Source of the DNA: JANPCX01 sp031431125
GTDB taxonomy: Bacteria > Pseudomonadota > Gammaproteobacteria > Burkholderiales > Burkholderiaceae_C
NCBI GenBank assembly: GCA_031431125.1
Contig: JANPCX010000045.1
Span: 62,001 to 126,000, forward strand
Direction of reading: 5' to 3'
Length of the DNA: 64,000 bases
The position numbers and the translations under genes were made by a program. Below are positions 8,085 to 17,000 of this stretch, one piece after another (the first letter of the stretch is position 1; each line of letters starts with the position of its first letter). The notes under the pieces are model-generated. The model did not search any database. It saw only the letters and a program-made list of their open reading frames with translations, and had not been told where the DNA came from.

Positions 8085-9374
8085 ATGAATTCCATATTGA
8101 TATCCAGGCGCCGTATGGGCGCCCTGACCATGGCCACGGGCATGGGTTCGTTCTTGAACGGTGCACACGCGCAGTTCCGGGTCGAGGTCACAGGTGTGGG
8201 CACACGGCAAATTCCGATTGCGATTGCCAAGTTCCGCGGCGAGGACCAGGCCGGGCAGGCCTTGGCCGCCATCATGCGCAGCAATTTGGAGCGCAGTGGT
8301 TTCTTCAAAGGACTCGACAACGCGGCCGCACTGGACGAATCCAGTCAACCCGCCATGGGCGATTGGCGCTCCCAAGGGGCAGACGCCCTGGTGGCGGGCT
8401 CGGTGTCACGTTTGGCGGACGGCCGTTTTGACGTTCGCTACAAGCTGTGGGACGTGGTGCGTGGCGCGGACTTGGGCGGGCGCAGCGATGTTGTTGCCTC
8501 GGGTGACTTGCGCTTGGCGGCCCACCACGCCTCGGACTTTGTTTACGAAAAACTCACCGGTGAGAAGGGCGTGTTTGCGACGCGCATTGCTTACGTTACC
8601 AAAGCGGGACGCCAGTTTGCACTGCGGGTGACCGATGCCGACGGCGAGGGCGGGCAGGTGGCGCTCAACAGCGCCGAGCCCATCATTTCTCCATCGTGGT
8701 CACCCGATGGCCGTGAGCTGGCCTATGTGTCTTTTGAAAAACAAAAGGCAGTGGTTTACACCCAGGTAATCGCAACGGGGCAGCGGCGAGAGCTTGCCAA
8801 CTTCCGCGGTACCAACAGCGCGCCGGCGTGGGCCCCGGACGGGCAGAGCCTGGCAGTGACTTTGTCACGCGAGGGCGGCTCGCAGATTTTTGTCTTGAAC
8901 CGTCAAGGCGAGGTGCAACGCCGCCTCACCAGCAGCGGCGCCATTGACACCGAATCCACGTTTGCTCCTGACGGCAAACAAATCTACTTCGTCAGCGACC
9001 GAGGCGGCAGCCCGCAGATTTACCGCATGTCGGTCGCAGGGGGCAACGCCGAGCGCATCACCTTCAGTGGCAGCTACAACATCAGCCCATCCATCAGCCC
9101 GGATGGCCGCAACTTGGCCTACATCTCACGCATCGGTGGCGCGTTTCGATTGCATGTGATGGACCTCGGCAGTGGCAGCGGCAAGGCAATCACAGAAACC
9201 AATGACGATGAGCGACCCAGTTTTTCGCCCAACGGCCGCCTGATTGTTTATGCCTCGCGTGCCCAAGGCCGCGATGTGCTGATGACGACCACCGTCGACG
9301 GTCGCATCAAAGCGCGCCTCGCGTCCACCAATGTGGATGTTCGCGAACCCGTGTGGGGCCCCTATGGCCGATGA
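8085..9374 (+). CDS. tolB: Tol-Pal system beta-propeller protein TolB
   Basis: 429 residues with an N-terminal signal (SRRRMGALTMATGMG...AHAQ) that looks Tat-like because of the twin arginines, an N-terminal alpha/beta domain, and a C-terminal six-bladed propeller. The blades show repeated W(S/A)PDG and SPDGR elements (WSPDGRELAYVS, WAPDGQSLAVT, FAPDGKQIYFVSD, SPDGRNLAYIS, FSPNGRLIVYAS). TolB is periplasmic and binds Pal and TolA in outer-membrane constriction at division. It is preceded by rng rather than by tolA. Confidence 0.95.
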   Translation: MNSILISRRRMGALTMATGMGSFLNGAHAQFRVEVTGVGTRQIPIAIAKFRGEDQAGQALAAIMRSNLERSGFFKGLDNAAALDESSQPAMGDWRSQGADALVAGSVSRLADGRFDVRYKLWDVVRGADLGGRSDVVASGDLRLAAHHASDFVYEKLTGEKGVFATRIAYVTKAGRQFALRVTDADGEGGQVALNSAEPIISPSWSPDGRELAYVSFEKQKAVVYTQVIATGQRRELANFRGTNSAPAWAPDGQSLAVTLSREGGSQIFVLNRQGEVQRRLTSSGAIDTESTFAPDGKQIYFVSDRGGSPQIYRMSVAGGNAERITFSGSYNISPSISPDGRNLAYISRIGGAFRLHVMDLGSGSGKAITETNDDERPSFSPNGRLIVYASRAQGRDVLMTTTVDGRIKARLASTNVDVREPVWGPYGR

Positions 9375-9509
9375 TGCGACCGAGGTGGAGCGCGGACGCG
9401 ATTTCCCTGCGGCTGCTGCGGTTTGTTGCGACTGGTAACCAGCAGTTGATTAACATTCGGCTTAGACAATTTTTCTGATTCTCGTTTGACTTTTTCAAGG
9501 GTAACAACA

Positions 9510-10052
9510 ATGAATGCAATTCGATCGGTTTTATCTGTGGCAGTCTGCGCCGTTTTCTTGACGGCCTGTGGATCCAATGTGAAGTTGGATGACAACAAGG
9601 CGGCCGTGTCGACCGCCACGCAAAATCCCGTTGGCGGTAGCACGGGCAGTGGCACCACCTCAGGCGGTGCTGCGAGCACGGTGACCAGCGTGGATTTGAC
9701 GAAGGGTCAAACCGCCGACGCCAAGATGCAACGTGTGATTTACTTTGATTTCGACAGCTTCGTTGTCAAAGATGAATTCCGCGGCACCGTCGATACCCAT
9801 GCCAAGTTGCTCACCGGTGACCGCAACAAGCGCCTGTCTATTGAAGGCCACACCGATGAACGCGGCGGCCGCGAGTACAACCTCGCCCTGGGACAAAAAC
9901 GCGCCGAAGCAGTGCAACGCTCCCTCGTGTTGCTGGGCGCATCGGAAAAACAAATTGAAGCGGTGAGTTTCGGCAAAGAACGCCCGGCCGTCTCTGGCAG
10001 CGATGAAGCCGCCTGGGCACAAAACCGCCGTGCTGAACTGAAAACCCGTTGA
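9510..10052 (+). CDS. pal: peptidoglycan-associated lipoprotein Pal
   Basis: 180 residues from the ATG at 9510. A lipoprotein signal ends in the lipobox LTAC (Cys20). A Gly/Ser/Thr-rich linker follows, then an OmpA-like peptidoglycan-binding domain: YFDFDSF near residue 78 and SIEGHTDERGGREYNLALGQ near 110-129, with the diaminopimelate-binding Asp and Arg. Pal anchors the outer membrane to the wall and partners TolB, the gene upstream. A 135-bp gap separates it from tolB. An ATG 24 bases upstream would spoil the signal peptide. Its stop overlaps the cpoB start by one base. Confidence 0.96.
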   Translation: MNAIRSVLSVAVCAVFLTACGSNVKLDDNKAAVSTATQNPVGGSTGSGTTSGGAASTVTSVDLTKGQTADAKMQRVIYFDFDSFVVKDEFRGTVDTHAKLLTGDRNKRLSIEGHTDERGGREYNLALGQKRAEAVQRSLVLLGASEKQIEAVSFGKERPAVSGSDEAAWAQNRRAELKTR

Positions 10053-10849
10053 TGCGTGCCCAGTTCATGTCCATGGGACGGCGCGCGGGCCTGGCCGCGG
10101 CCTTCGTGATCGCCGTCACCAGCATCATGGCGCCCACAGCGGCGCAGGCTGCAATCTTCAGTGACGACGAAGCGCGCCGTGCCATTTTGGATTTGCGCAA
10201 GCGTGTGGATGAAGGCAGCGAAGCCGCGCGAGTGCGCCAAGCCGAGTTGACCGAACAAATCAACCAACTGCGGCGCAGTCTGCTGGAGCTGAACACCCAG
10301 ATCGAGCAGCTACGCTCAGAGATGGCCCGCATGCGCGGTCAGGACGAACAACTGGCACGCGAAGTGTCTGAGCTGCAACGCAAACAGCGTGATGTGGAGC
10401 AGGGCGTGGATGAACGCATGCGCCGCATTGAGCCGCAGAAAGTCAGCGTGGATGGAAAAGACTTTCTGGTCGATCCCGATGAGAAGCGCGGCTTTGAGGC
10501 CGCCATGGAGGCGATGCGCAAAGCCGATTTCGCCGCGGCAGCCCAAGGCTTCTCGGTGTTTCTGCGGCGTTATCCGGCCAGCGGATATGTGCCGTCGGCG
10601 CAGTTGTGGCTGGGCAATGCGCTGTACGGGAAACGTGACTACAAAGAAGCCATCACCGCGTTTCGCGCCATGATGGCCAGTGCGCCCGACAGTGTGCGTG
10701 TTCCAGAGGCGCTGCTGTCCATCGCCAATTGCCAGATCGAGTTGAAAGACACGAAAGCGGCGAAAAAAACGCTGGACGATTTGGTCAAGGCCCACCCCAA
10801 GTCTGAAGCTGCACAGGCTGCTCGCGAGCGATTGGTCACCCTGAAGTAA
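10052..10849 (+). CDS. cpoB: cell division coordinator CpoB (YbgF)
   Basis: 265 residues. An N-terminal signal peptide (ends TAAQAA) is followed by a coiled coil of about residues 50-125 (repeated LxxQIxxL, LAREVSELQRKQRD) that drives trimerisation, then C-terminal TPR repeats (FEAAMEAMRKADFAAAAQGF, YPASGYVPSAQLWLGNALY, KDTKAAKKTLDDLVKAHPKSEAAQAA). CpoB is periplasmic and coordinates PBP1B activity with the Tol machine during constriction. The position after pal is the standard tol operon order. The start overlaps the pal stop (TGATG). Confidence 0.94.
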   Translation: MRAQFMSMGRRAGLAAAFVIAVTSIMAPTAAQAAIFSDDEARRAILDLRKRVDEGSEAARVRQAELTEQINQLRRSLLELNTQIEQLRSEMARMRGQDEQLAREVSELQRKQRDVEQGVDERMRRIEPQKVSVDGKDFLVDPDEKRGFEAAMEAMRKADFAAAAQGFSVFLRRYPASGYVPSAQLWLGNALYGKRDYKEAITAFRAMMASAPDSVRVPEALLSIANCQIELKDTKAAKKTLDDLVKAHPKSEAAQAARERLVTLK

Positions 10850-10860
10850 CGCGATTTACC

Positions 10861-10881
10861 GGACCTGTCGGGCCCAGGTCC
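10861..10881. other. hairpin after cpoB
   Basis: GGACCTG and CAGGTCC form a 7-bp stem with a 7-base loop, 12 bases after the cpoB stop. There is no T-run, so it is at best a weak or Rho-assisted 3' end structure. Confidence 0.35.
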
Positions 10882-10915
10882 ACGGCGACTGGTAGCTGCC
10901 TCCTAGAATTCGGGC

Positions 10916-12031
10916 ATGAACTCGCCCGATATCGCCTCCATCACGCAACAGGTGCTGTGGACCAGCCTGGCACTTTCTTTTGTGCTGGGACTGGTTGCGC
11001 AGCGCTCCCACTTTTGCACCATGGGTGCGCTCGGTGACATTGCCAACATGGGCGACTGGGCCCGCATGCGCATGTGGGTGGCTGCCATGGCGGTGGCCAT
11101 TTTGGGTTTTGGGTTGATGTCGTGGTGGGGCTGGGTGGATGCGTCCAAGTCGCTTTACGGCGGCCCGCGCTGGCTTTGGTTGTCTGCCTTGACCGGGGGT
11201 TTGATGTTTGGTTTTGGCATGGTGCTCGCATCGGGTTGCGGTTTGAAAAATTTGGTGCGTGTTGGCGGTGGCAACCTCAAGTCTTTGGTGGTTTTTTTGG
11301 TGATGGGCCTGGCTGCCTATGCCACCTTGCGCGGCATCACAGGCGTGCTCAGGACGGAGACGGTGGACCGTGTGGCCGTGCTTCTGCCCGCAGGCCAAGA
11401 CCTCCCCTCGCTGTTGGCTTGGTGGGGTGGGCTGAGTCGAGCGCAATGGGCAGCTGCCGTGTCGCTGGCCCTGGCAACGGGGTTGATGCTCTGGGTCTGG
11501 GCTTCGCCCCAGGGGCGCGAGCCCGGTGTTTGGGGCTATGGTGTGGGCGTGGGCGCCCTGGTGGTGCTGGCTTGGTGGGTTTCTGGTCGTTTGGGTTATT
11601 TGCCGGAAGACCCCACCACCCTGGAGGAAGCCTTCTTGGCGACCAACTCCAAACGTTTGGAGGCCTTGAGTTTTGTCGCACCCATGGCCTACAGCTTGGA
11701 CTGGTTGCTGTTTTTCAGTGACAGCGCCCGGGTGCTGACCGTGGGCGTGGTCAGCGTTGTGGGCGTGGTGTTGGGTTCATGGGTTTCGGCACTGAGCTCG
11801 CGCAGCTTTCGCTGGGAAGCCTTTCGTGGGGTCGACGATTTGGCGTCGCACTTGCTGGGTGCCGTGCTCATGGGCGTAGGAGGGGTCACGGCCATGGGCT
11901 GCACCGTGGGCCAGGGGCTGTCGGGGATTTCAACATTGAGCCTGGGCAGTTTCACGGCCTTGTTCGGCATCATGGTGGGCGCTTGGACTGCCCTGCGCTG
12001 GCAGCGTTGGCGGATTGAACGCGAGTTGTGA
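10916..12031 (+). CDS. YeeE/YedE family sulfur-compound transporter
   Basis: 371 residues with about nine to ten hydrophobic segments in two pseudo-repeats. The signature cysteines occur in RSHFCTMGA (about 28-36), ASGCGLKNLVRVGGGNLKSL (about 104-123) and MGCTVGQGLSGISTLSLGSF (about 324-343). The YeeE/YedE (DUF395) family includes the thiosulfate importer TsuA, in which conserved cysteines pass thiosulfate through the membrane, so import of a reduced sulfur species is likely though the substrate is not provable here. A TAGAAT at 10904-10909 lies only 6 bases before the ATG and no Shine-Dalgarno is visible, so a leaderless message is possible. It overlaps tcdA by one base. Confidence 0.85.
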   Translation: MNSPDIASITQQVLWTSLALSFVLGLVAQRSHFCTMGALGDIANMGDWARMRMWVAAMAVAILGFGLMSWWGWVDASKSLYGGPRWLWLSALTGGLMFGFGMVLASGCGLKNLVRVGGGNLKSLVVFLVMGLAAYATLRGITGVLRTETVDRVAVLLPAGQDLPSLLAWWGGLSRAQWAAAVSLALATGLMLWVWASPQGREPGVWGYGVGVGALVVLAWWVSGRLGYLPEDPTTLEEAFLATNSKRLEALSFVAPMAYSLDWLLFFSDSARVLTVGVVSVVGVVLGSWVSALSSRSFRWEAFRGVDDLASHLLGAVLMGVGGVTAMGCTVGQGLSGISTLSLGSFTALFGIMVGAWTALRWQRWRIEREL

Positions 12032-12819
12032 TGGATGACCTAGAGCGCCGCTTTGGCGGCTTGCGCAGGCTTTACGGCGATGCCCAGTACGAACGTTTGC
12101 GTGCGCTGCGTATTGCTGTGGTGGGCCTTGGCGGCGTCGGCTCTTGGGCGGTAGAAGCCTTGGCGCGCTGCGGTGTGGCCAGCCTGACCTTGATTGATTT
12201 GGACCACGTCGCGGAGTCCAACATCAACCGCCAGGTGCAAGCACTCGGCGCCACGATTGGGCAGTCCAAGGTGCAGGCTTTGACCAACCGCATCGCCGAC
12301 ATCCATCCAGGCTGTGTCGTGCATGGTGTGGAAGAGTTTGTCGAGGAACACAACTGGCCGCAGTTGTTGCCCGAAGCTGTGGATGCCGTCATCGACGCCT
12401 GCGACCAAGTGAGCGCCAAATGGGCCATGGCCCGCTGGGCCCTGCTGGAAGGCACCCACGTCCCTCTCGTGATGGTCGGTGCCGCAGGCGGCAAACACAT
12501 GGCGCACCAGGTGCAAGTGGCCGACTTGAGCGAAGTGACCCATGACCGCCTGCTCGCATCACTGCGTCAGCGCTTGCGCCGCAGCAGCCGAGATGAAGTC
12601 GCTGCGAGTGGCATGGCAACAAAAAAGCAAACCCCCTTTGGTTTGCGCTGTGTTTTTTCTAAGGAGGCGGTCAGCCTACCCAGCAACAACTGTGACTTGC
12701 CAGGCAGCAGCGACGGCAGTTTGAACTGTCACGGCTACGGTTCCAGTGTCATGGTGACCGCCACATTTGGAATGGTTACTGCTCAGGAAGCGCTGCGTTT
12801 GGGACTGCAAGGTAAGTGA
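12031..12819 (+). CDS. tcdA: tRNA threonylcarbamoyladenosine dehydratase
   Basis: 262 residues of the ThiF/MoeB/E1-like fold. Visible parts are the nucleotide-binding loop VVGLGGVGSWAVEALARCG (about 30-48), DLDHVAESNINRQ (about 56-68), and AIDACDQVSAKW (about 122-134, written DAVIDACDQVSAKW). TcdA (CsdL) uses ATP to cyclise t6A37 in ANN-decoding tRNAs to ct6A. The start codon overlaps the transporter stop (TGATG). Two tRNA-Lys genes follow, and Lys tRNAs are natural t6A/ct6A substrates, though that adjacency may be coincidental. Confidence 0.92.
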   Translation: MDDLERRFGGLRRLYGDAQYERLRALRIAVVGLGGVGSWAVEALARCGVASLTLIDLDHVAESNINRQVQALGATIGQSKVQALTNRIADIHPGCVVHGVEEFVEEHNWPQLLPEAVDAVIDACDQVSAKWAMARWALLEGTHVPLVMVGAAGGKHMAHQVQVADLSEVTHDRLLASLRQRLRRSSRDEVAASGMATKKQTPFGLRCVFSKEAVSLPSNNCDLPGSSDGSLNCHGYGSSVMVTATFGMVTAQEALRLGLQGK

Positions 12820-12837
12820 AAGCTCGTGCCAAGCTCT

Positions 12838-12866
12838 TTCGCTGGTGGTCGATTTCGGGCTATAAT
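12838..12866 (+). promoter_or_regulatory. probable promoter of the tRNA-Lys pair
   Basis: A perfect -10 TATAAT is at 12861-12866, with only a weak TT-containing -35 about 17-18 bases upstream. It is the best sigma70-like element between tcdA and the tRNAs and would give a leader of about 55 bases before the first tRNA. Confidence 0.45.
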
Positions 12867-12928
12867 CTAAGGCTTGTTGTTGACATACGATGTTTGCGGC
12901 AAGTGAGTATGTAAAAAGGTATGTAAGG

Positions 12929-13004
12929 GGGTCGTTAGCTCAGTCGGTAGAGCAGCGGACTTTTAATCCGTAGGTCGCGTGTTCGAGTCACGCACGACCC
13001 ACCA
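12929..13004 (+). tRNA. tRNA-Lys (anticodon UUU)
   Basis: 76 bases including an encoded CCA. The acceptor arms GGGTCGT and ACGACCC pair perfectly. There is a D-arm (AGCTCAGTCGGTAGAGC), an anticodon stem GCGGA/TCCGT with loop CTTTTAA placing TTT at 34-36, and a T-arm with GTTCGAGTC. The discriminator base is A. Confidence 0.97.
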
Positions 13005-13061
13005 CACTACATACACCACTCATCGCTTGGCGCCCACGACGTCAACACAGGCGTTCAGCCC

Positions 13062-13137
13062 GGGCTCTTAGCTCAGTTGGTAGAGCAGCGGACTCTTAAT
13101 CCGTAGGTCGACAGTTCGAATCTGTCAGGGCCCACCA
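13062..13137 (+). tRNA. tRNA-Lys (anticodon CUU)
   Basis: 76 bases with encoded CCA. The acceptor GGGCTCT pairs with AGGGCCC through one G-U pair. The anticodon loop CTCTTAA gives CTT, reading AAG. The T-arm has GTTCGAATC. It lies 57 bases after the UUU tRNA-Lys and likely shares its transcript. The anticodon arms of the two tRNAs differ at a single position, suggesting a duplication. Confidence 0.97.
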
Positions 13138-13156
13138 ATTTCCCAGCCACGGTATC

Positions 13157-13975
13157 TCAAGCACCAAAGAACTTGGCAGCTAGCTCTCGCAGGGCATGAT
13201 GTACCCGAGAAAAACCATACACGCTCGGCAGCCAATCGAGGTCCGGACGGTTGACCCGACGTGCTAGACCCATGGGTGCTGCTTCTATCGTGATGGCGCC
13301 TAGACTGCTTTCTTCAAATGCGGCCAGTGCCCGGGGCATGTGCCAGCCGTGTGTCACCACAACGATGTGTTTAACCCCGGATGCTTTCAGCAAACTCACA
13401 CTGGCCGATGCATTGGTTCGTGTGTCTCGTGATTGAGATTCAACCCAGCGTATGGGGCGGTTGAACTCCTGGCTTGCGATGCGATTGGCAATGTCCGCTT
13501 CAGCTGCTCCGTCGTTTTGTGCCCAACCTGTGCCGCCGCTGAAGGCAACGGGTAGACCGGTTTCTCGCGACAACCACAAGCCATACCGCAGTCTTTCCAA
13601 AGAGCTGACTGATAAGTTGGAGACACCGTACTCCGGCGCAAAACTCTCTTTTCCAGCGCCCAAAATGACGATGGCCGATGTGGCGTTCTTACCGTCACCG
13701 CGCTGCTGAGACTTGATCTCGGTGATACGGTCCCGTGTCAAAGCTGGTGGTTCTTTGACAACAAAAGTCTCCAGCAAGTGTGCGGTGCCACCGCAGGCGC
13801 TGAACCAAAGCCCAGCAACACTCAACAAAATGACCAGCCATCCCAAACCACGGCGAGGCAAGATCAAGCGGGCGCCCACGAGTGCCATCAGCAAGAAGGG
13901 AACAGGCGGTAGCATCAACGCCACCAGGAATGGTTTCCATGACTCAATACCTAACATCGTGAAGAGACTGTTCAT
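13157..13975 (-). CDS. YdcF/ElyC-family (DUF218) membrane-associated protein
   Basis: 272 residues with two N-terminal hydrophobic segments (about 15-36 and 41-63, the second containing WLVILLSVAGLWFSACG) and a DUF218 domain at about 95-265. Family features are AIVILGAGKESFAPEYG, ERLRYGLWLSRETGLPVAFSGGTGW, WVESQSRDTRTNASASVSLL and IVVVTHGWHMPRALAAFE. The E. coli homologue ElyC is involved in envelope (lipid carrier/ECA) metabolism. The exact reaction is unknown. The gene is divergent from the DUF748 gene and its 3' end faces the tRNA pair. Confidence 0.85.
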   Translation of the reverse strand: MNSLFTMLGIESWKPFLVALMLPPVPFLLMALVGARLILPRRGLGWLVILLSVAGLWFSACGGTAHLLETFVVKEPPALTRDRITEIKSQQRGDGKNATSAIVILGAGKESFAPEYGVSNLSVSSLERLRYGLWLSRETGLPVAFSGGTGWAQNDGAAEADIANRIASQEFNRPIRWVESQSRDTRTNASASVSLLKASGVKHIVVVTHGWHMPRALAAFEESSLGAITIEAAPMGLARRVNRPDLDWLPSVYGFSRVHHALRELAAKFFGA

Positions 13976-14096
13976 GTTGGGTTCCGTGGCAGTTGGATGA
14001 ATGGACCTGATTGGGGCTGATGGAGTCCACCGGGATTTTGCCGGACAAATCTGGAGGCACTCGGTTCAGCGATTTGGGGGCCAAAAACGGAAGGGC

Positions 14097-17000
14097 ATGG
14101 TCGTGAAGTGGTTTCGTCGAACAGCGTGGTTGTTGGTGGCTTGGGCCGGTGTTTGCGCGGCCCTGTGGCTGGCCTTGCCCTGGTGGCTCAAGCCTGAGAT
14201 TGAAAAACAAGCCAGTGCGGCGCTGGGGCGAGAGGTTCGAATTGACCAGCTGGACATCCGACCATGGGCCCTGGTGCTCGGACTTCGCGGTGTACGCGTA
14301 GGTGGCGCGTCGCCAGGTGATCAAGCTTTGCTCACGGTCGACGAGGTTGAGGTCAATGCCGACCTGCGCTCACTTTGGGAGCGCGCACCCGTGGTGAGCG
14401 CTGCCGTGGTGCGTGCACCCAAGTTGCGTTTGACACGGCTCGCAGACGGACGTTACGACATTGACGATCTGCTGGAGAAGTTCGCTGCGCCCAACGCCCA
14501 GCCCAGCGCCGAACCTGCTCGTTTTGCGCTCTACAACTTACAGCTCGTGGGCGGAGAAATCGACTTCGACGACCAACCGGTCAAGCGGCTTCAGCAAGTC
14601 AAAGAACTGAGTTTGAGTTTGCCATTTTTGTCGAATCTTCCGACCCATGTCGACATCAAGGTAGAGCCACGCTTGCAGTTTTTTCTCAATGGCAGTGCCT
14701 TTGACAGCGGTGCGCAGACGGTCCCGTTTGCCAAGCAGCGCAGCGCCTTGGTTGAGCTTCATCTCGCACCGACAGATTTGACACCCTATGTGGGCTACAT
14801 CCCCAATCACCTGCCGGTGCGGTTGAAGACGGGCGTGTTGCAGGCCCATCTGAGCCTGCAATTGGGGATGCCTGTGGGCGCCACGCCCAGCATGCAGCTC
14901 AAGGGGGATGTGCAAACAACGAACCTCGCCTTGACGGACGCATCCGCTGCCCCTTTGCTGGCCTGGCAACAGGCCGATCTGAAACTGCTCGACATTCGGC
15001 CGCTTGAGGGTCAGATCCACCTGGGGCCTTTGGAGATTGAGGGACTGAACCTTGAGTTGTCCAGGCCAGGAGATGGACCGTGGAATTGGATGGCTCTTGG
15101 CCAGCGACAGTCTCAATCACCGCCGCTGGTCACCACATCCGCTGCGCCAACGGCAGCATCGGCACCGAAAAGCGCAAGCAAATCCCAAACAAGTTGGCGG
15201 TTTGCTTTGAAATCCTTGGGACTCAAAAACAGCGCGCTGAACATCAACGATGCGGCGGTCAAACCCGCCGCGCGCATGCAAATTCGGCTGCCGCAGCTCG
15301 ATGTGGGCGCCTGGACTTGGCCTTTGGTTGCAGGCAGCGGTGCGACACCAGGCGCGCCATCGGCCAGCACACCGCCGACTGACATCAACTTGCTTGCGAC
15401 CCTTCACACCGCCGCAGACTCGGGCTCAGCGGCCGATGTGCAAGGGACATTTCGCGTCAAAGGGCGTTTATCTGGCGCGACGTTTGATGCCCGCCTGGAA
15501 ACGCAAGATCTGCTGCTGCAGTCGCTTGCGCCCTACGTGAATCAGGTGCTGCAGCCGCGTTTGGCTGGGCGGCTGTCCGCCCAAGCCCAGCTGACTGGCC
15601 GCATCCCACTTGATGCGGATGGCGCTTCTGTCAGTTGGACGCTCAGCCAAGGGGAGGCGACCGTTTCGGATTTGCGTTTGACGGCCGCGGCGAGCAAGAA
15701 AAACCCTCGTTCTGCGCCGCCCGCGCCGCCGCTCGTGGCGTTCAAAGAGTTGTCGCTGAGAGGTGTGTCGGCCGACAGCAGCACACGCCAGTTGAACCTG
15801 GGTGAGATCGTTTTGAGTCAGCCCAAAGCATCGGTGCAGCGTGACAAGTCGGGTGTGTGGAACGCACAGCAATGGTTGGTTCAAAAAAGCGAGCCACTCC
15901 AGGACAAACAGAGTGTGACGCGGGAAACACCCGCCCCGAGCGATGCCCCTTGGCAAATCCAGTTGGCGCAGTTTCAGCTCAAGGGTGGTGAGCTCGATTG
16001 GGTGGATGCGGCGGTGGCAGACAAACGCACCGTGGAGCTGCAGGCCCGCGCCTTGCAATTGCTGCTGCAAGACGTGGTTTGGCAAAACGGTCGTCTGCTC
16101 AAGCCGGTGCGTGTTCAGCTTGATGGGCGTTTGAATGAAGGCGCTCGCTCTGCTGACCGCGCATCAAGCTCCTTGTCCAACTGGGCTGTGTTCAGTGGTC
16201 AATCCACCCTCAGCCTGGACCCCCTACAAGCCAAGGGCAAACTCAAGACCGATCGTTTTCCCGCCCATGTTTTTGCGCCCTATGCGGCGGCATACCTGCC
16301 CGTGGACATGCAGCGGGCTGACTTGACCTTGTCGGCCGACTTCAATCTTTCGCAAAAAACCCAGGGCTTGGATGTCCAAGCCAGTGGTCAGCTTGCGCTG
16401 GCCAATTTGGAGGTGTTGGATTGGCCTGACGCCACGAGCCAAGACGAAGAGACGCGCGGCAGCCCTTTGATCAGCTGGCAGCGTTTGCTGCTGGAAGGCG
16501 TTCGTTTGCGTTTGGTGCCGGGTGGCAAACCGGACATTGAGGTGGCACAGGCCGATATCACTGGATTGGTCTCGCGTTTGGTCATCACGGAACAGGGCAG
16601 TTTCAACCTGCGTGACGTGGCAGCGCCAACGGCTGCCGCCGCGTCTGCACCCGTCGTGGCTGCCAGTGCCGCACAGGCGCCTGTCCCCGCCAGTGCGGCA
16701 TCGGATGCTGCGACCTCACCCAAAACAAACGATGGCTTGCCACTGCGTTTTGTGCTGGGTGGCGTGAAGGTGGTCAACGCCACCGTGGATTTCACCGACC
16801 GTTTCATTCGTCCGAATTACAGCGCCAAGCTCACCGAGCTCAACGGCAGTTTGGGTGCGGTGCGTTCAGACTCGCGTGACATGGCGCCGCTGGTCCTTAA
16901 AGGACGGGCGGCGGGGACGGCGTTGCTCGATATTGCGGGCCAGGTCAATCCAATGGTGGAGCCCTTGGCGCTGGACATCAATGCCAAGGCCACTGACTTG

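Noticed and set aside
12880..12885. TTGACA as a second tRNA promoter
   Set aside because: No -10-like hexamer occurs at 16-19 bases downstream. The TATAAT lies upstream instead.
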